Below are positions 39,450 to 40,676 of a DNA stretch of 40,676 bases, piece after piece. The notes below the pieces were generated by a model. That model made no database searches. It saw nothing but the letters and a program-made list of their open reading frames with translations, and was not told the origin of the DNA. Each line of letters opens with the position of its first letter. Position 1 is the first letter of the stretch. The DNA is from an uncultured Oscillospiraceae bacterium (lineage in GTDB: Bacteria > Bacillota > Clostridia > Oscillospirales > Acutalibacteraceae): assembly GCA_900543555.1 (NCBI GenBank), contig UQRL01000023.1, positions 1 through 40,676 of the forward strand, written 5' to 3'. The translations under genes and the position numbers were made by a program.

Positions 39450-40469
39450 TCAATCCACCGGGGAAATCTCCCGCACGGATTCCCTCTCCACCAGCACAGG
39501 GGTAAACGCCATGTTCTTCTGGAAATTCCGCTTGTTGACAATGCGGTCCATCACGAAATTGGCTGCCTCTTGGCCCACCTGGCCCTGCAGCATGTCCACT
39601 GAAGTCATAGAGGGGGTGGTGCACAGGCAGTACTCTGTGTTGTCCAGGGCCACAATCGAGATATCCTCTGGAACCTTCAGGCCAAAGTCCACGCAGGCCC
39701 TCATACAGCCCACACCCATCAAATCGTTGCAGGCCACCACCGCGGTGCATTCCTCCCCCCGCTGCAGAAACTCGGTAAACGCCCGGTAAGCCCCCTCCCG
39801 GGTAAAGTTCGCATGGATAATCAAAGGCTTGGAAATGGGCACCTGCTCTTCCTCCAGGGCCCGTTTATAGCCCTCAAAGCGCTCCCGGGTGTTCTGTTCT
39901 TTGGCATTTCCTCCCAAAAACGCAATCTTTCTGTGCCCCTTTTCCAGGCAGTGGCGGGCCGCCATCCAGGCCGCGCGGGGCTGGTCAATATACACGCAGT
40001 CATAATCGTTGAAGCCGCCCGGGCTTTGATAGTAGCTGGTAATCACCGTGGGGAGGCCCATGTCCTCAATAGCCTGAATCAGCCCCGGCGTATAGTCGAA
40101 GGAGCCAAAAATCACCCCGTCCACAAAATGCCCTTTCAGAGAGTCCAGAACCTCCAGCTCCTTTTCCGGGCTGTGCATGGTGTACTCCAGCAAAATGCTG
40201 TAGCCAAACCGCTCCAGCGCCACTGCCGCGCCGTGAATCATGGCAAAATAATAGGGATTCATAATGTCGGGAATGCACATCATGATCTTGTTGGTAATGT
40301 TATTTTTCAGGGTCTTGGCCGCCTGGTGCGGAACATAGGCCATCTCCTCCGCCGCTCGCAGGATGACCGCCTTGGCCCGCGGGCTGCAATAGCCCTTCCC
40401 GCTCAAGGCCCGGGCCACTGTGGACGCGGAATACCCTGTCTTACTGGCAATGTCATAGATCGTTGCCAT
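39450..40469 (-). CDS. LacI-family transcriptional regulator
   Basis: A 339-residue sugar-responsive type repressor. The N-terminal helix-turn-helix and hinge read TIYDIASKTGYSASTVARALSGKG through VPHQAAKTLKNN, then comes the periplasmic-binding-like effector domain (NKIMMCIPDIMNPYYFAMIHGA, DGVIFGSFDY, VALDNTEYCLCTTPSMTSVD). The start is the ATG at 40469, with GGGGGAG upstream; the longer frame to 40610 runs across the promoter. No target operon lies beside it, so the effector sugar is unknown. The GH125 operon about 4 kb away is a possible but unproven target. Confidence 0.92.
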   Translation of the reverse strand: MATIYDIASKTGYSASTVARALSGKGYCSPRAKAVILRAAEEMAYVPHQAAKTLKNNITNKIMMCIPDIMNPYYFAMIHGAAVALERFGYSILLEYTMHSPEKELEVLDSLKGHFVDGVIFGSFDYTPGLIQAIEDMGLPTVITSYYQSPGGFNDYDCVYIDQPRAAWMAARHCLEKGHRKIAFLGGNAKEQNTRERFEGYKRALEEEQVPISKPLIIHANFTREGAYRAFTEFLQRGEECTAVVACNDLMGVGCMRACVDFGLKVPEDISIVALDNTEYCLCTTPSMTSVDMLQGQVGQEAANFVMDRIVNKRNFQKNMAFTPVLVERESVREISPVD

Positions 40470-40531
40470 CCATACTCCCCCACTTTCACAAGGCGGGAAA
40501 CCCTCTTGCCGCTTTGCTTTTTCTCCATAAA

Positions 40532-40561
40532 ATTGTAGCATGAGCCCTTGCCGCGTGTCAA
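40532..40561 (-). promoter_or_regulatory. Promoter of the LacI-family gene
   Basis: On minus, a perfect TTGACA (40556-40561), 18-bp spacer, TACAAT (40532-40537), about 60 nt before the start codon. No clear LacI-type palindrome was found overlapping it. Confidence 0.75.
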
Positions 40562-40641
40562 ATGGAAAAACAGAGCGCCCTTTCCCGGGAAAAAGAAAGA
40601 GACAGGACACAGACCGCTCTGTGCACCTGTAAAATGAAAGT

Positions 40642-40675
40642 AGACACTCACAAAAGTGTGGGTGTCTGCTTTTTT
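40642..40675 (+). terminator. Terminator at the right edge
   Basis: The stem AGACACTCACA / TGTGGGTGTCT (40642-40652, 40657-40667) with loop AAAG, then GCTTTTTT at the window end. No plus-strand gene precedes it in the window; the other strand has a weaker T-run (ACTTTCATTTT), so it may serve a minus-strand gene beyond the edge. Confidence 0.6.
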
Positions 40676-40676
40676 A

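Overview
This window looks like chromosome of a fairly GC-rich Firmicute of class Clostridia, most likely order Oscillospirales (a Flavonifractor/Oscillibacter-like gut organism). That is an inference from the gene families (EFR1 ferredoxin, DUF5711, ECF transport module, a topoisomerase IV-like pair, RNase J with GdpP-L9-DnaB synteny), the strong Shine-Dalgarno sites and the GC-rich codon use. No phage, plasmid, insertion sequence or CRISPR array was seen.

Region 1 (1-650) carries tRNA-Arg(UCU) and tRNA-Gly(UCC) on the minus strand, with a 19-nt copy of the tRNA-Gly 3' end between them. Region 2 (650-5500) holds a zinc-finger Clp ATPase (ClpE-like), pgsA and a CvpA-family protein on minus, and a divergent EFR1-type flavodoxin/ferredoxin on plus. 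Region 3 (5516-20465) is a long minus-strand housekeeping block: parE, parC, ruvC, ruvA, ruvB, glmM, an rRNA-type methyltransferase, ecfA1, ecfA2, ecfT, truA and a DUF5711 protein. Two gene-free stretches in it (10168-10771 and 14842-15590) hold related composite repeats, one of which splits ruvC from ruvAB. Region 4 (20568-30698) is a minus-strand housekeeping operon (rnj, gdpP, rplI, dnaB, tilS, hpt, ftsH) served by a strong promoter about 380 nt upstream of rnj.

Region 5 (31227-33086) is an iscS-iscU iron-sulfur operon on plus. Region 6 (33108-36094) is a plus-strand catabolic operon: GH125 alpha-mannosidase, sugar O-acetyltransferase and PHP phosphoesterase. Region 7 (36093-40676) is regulatory and specialised: a TipA-like MerR regulator with its own 19-bp-spacer promoter; an operon for a 64-residue Cys-Gly repeat peptide, a radical SAM/SPASM enzyme and a nitroreductase; a divergent HxlR regulator; and a LacI-family regulator.

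The two most interesting signals are: (a) the peptide / radical SAM / nitroreductase / HxlR cluster at 36912-39384, which matches what I remember as the in-silico 'ACGX' peptide system with no assigned product; and (b) the composite intergenic repeats. These combine palindromic cassettes, each built around its own private repeated word, with a shared tail whose stem-loops show compensatory base changes between the two copies.
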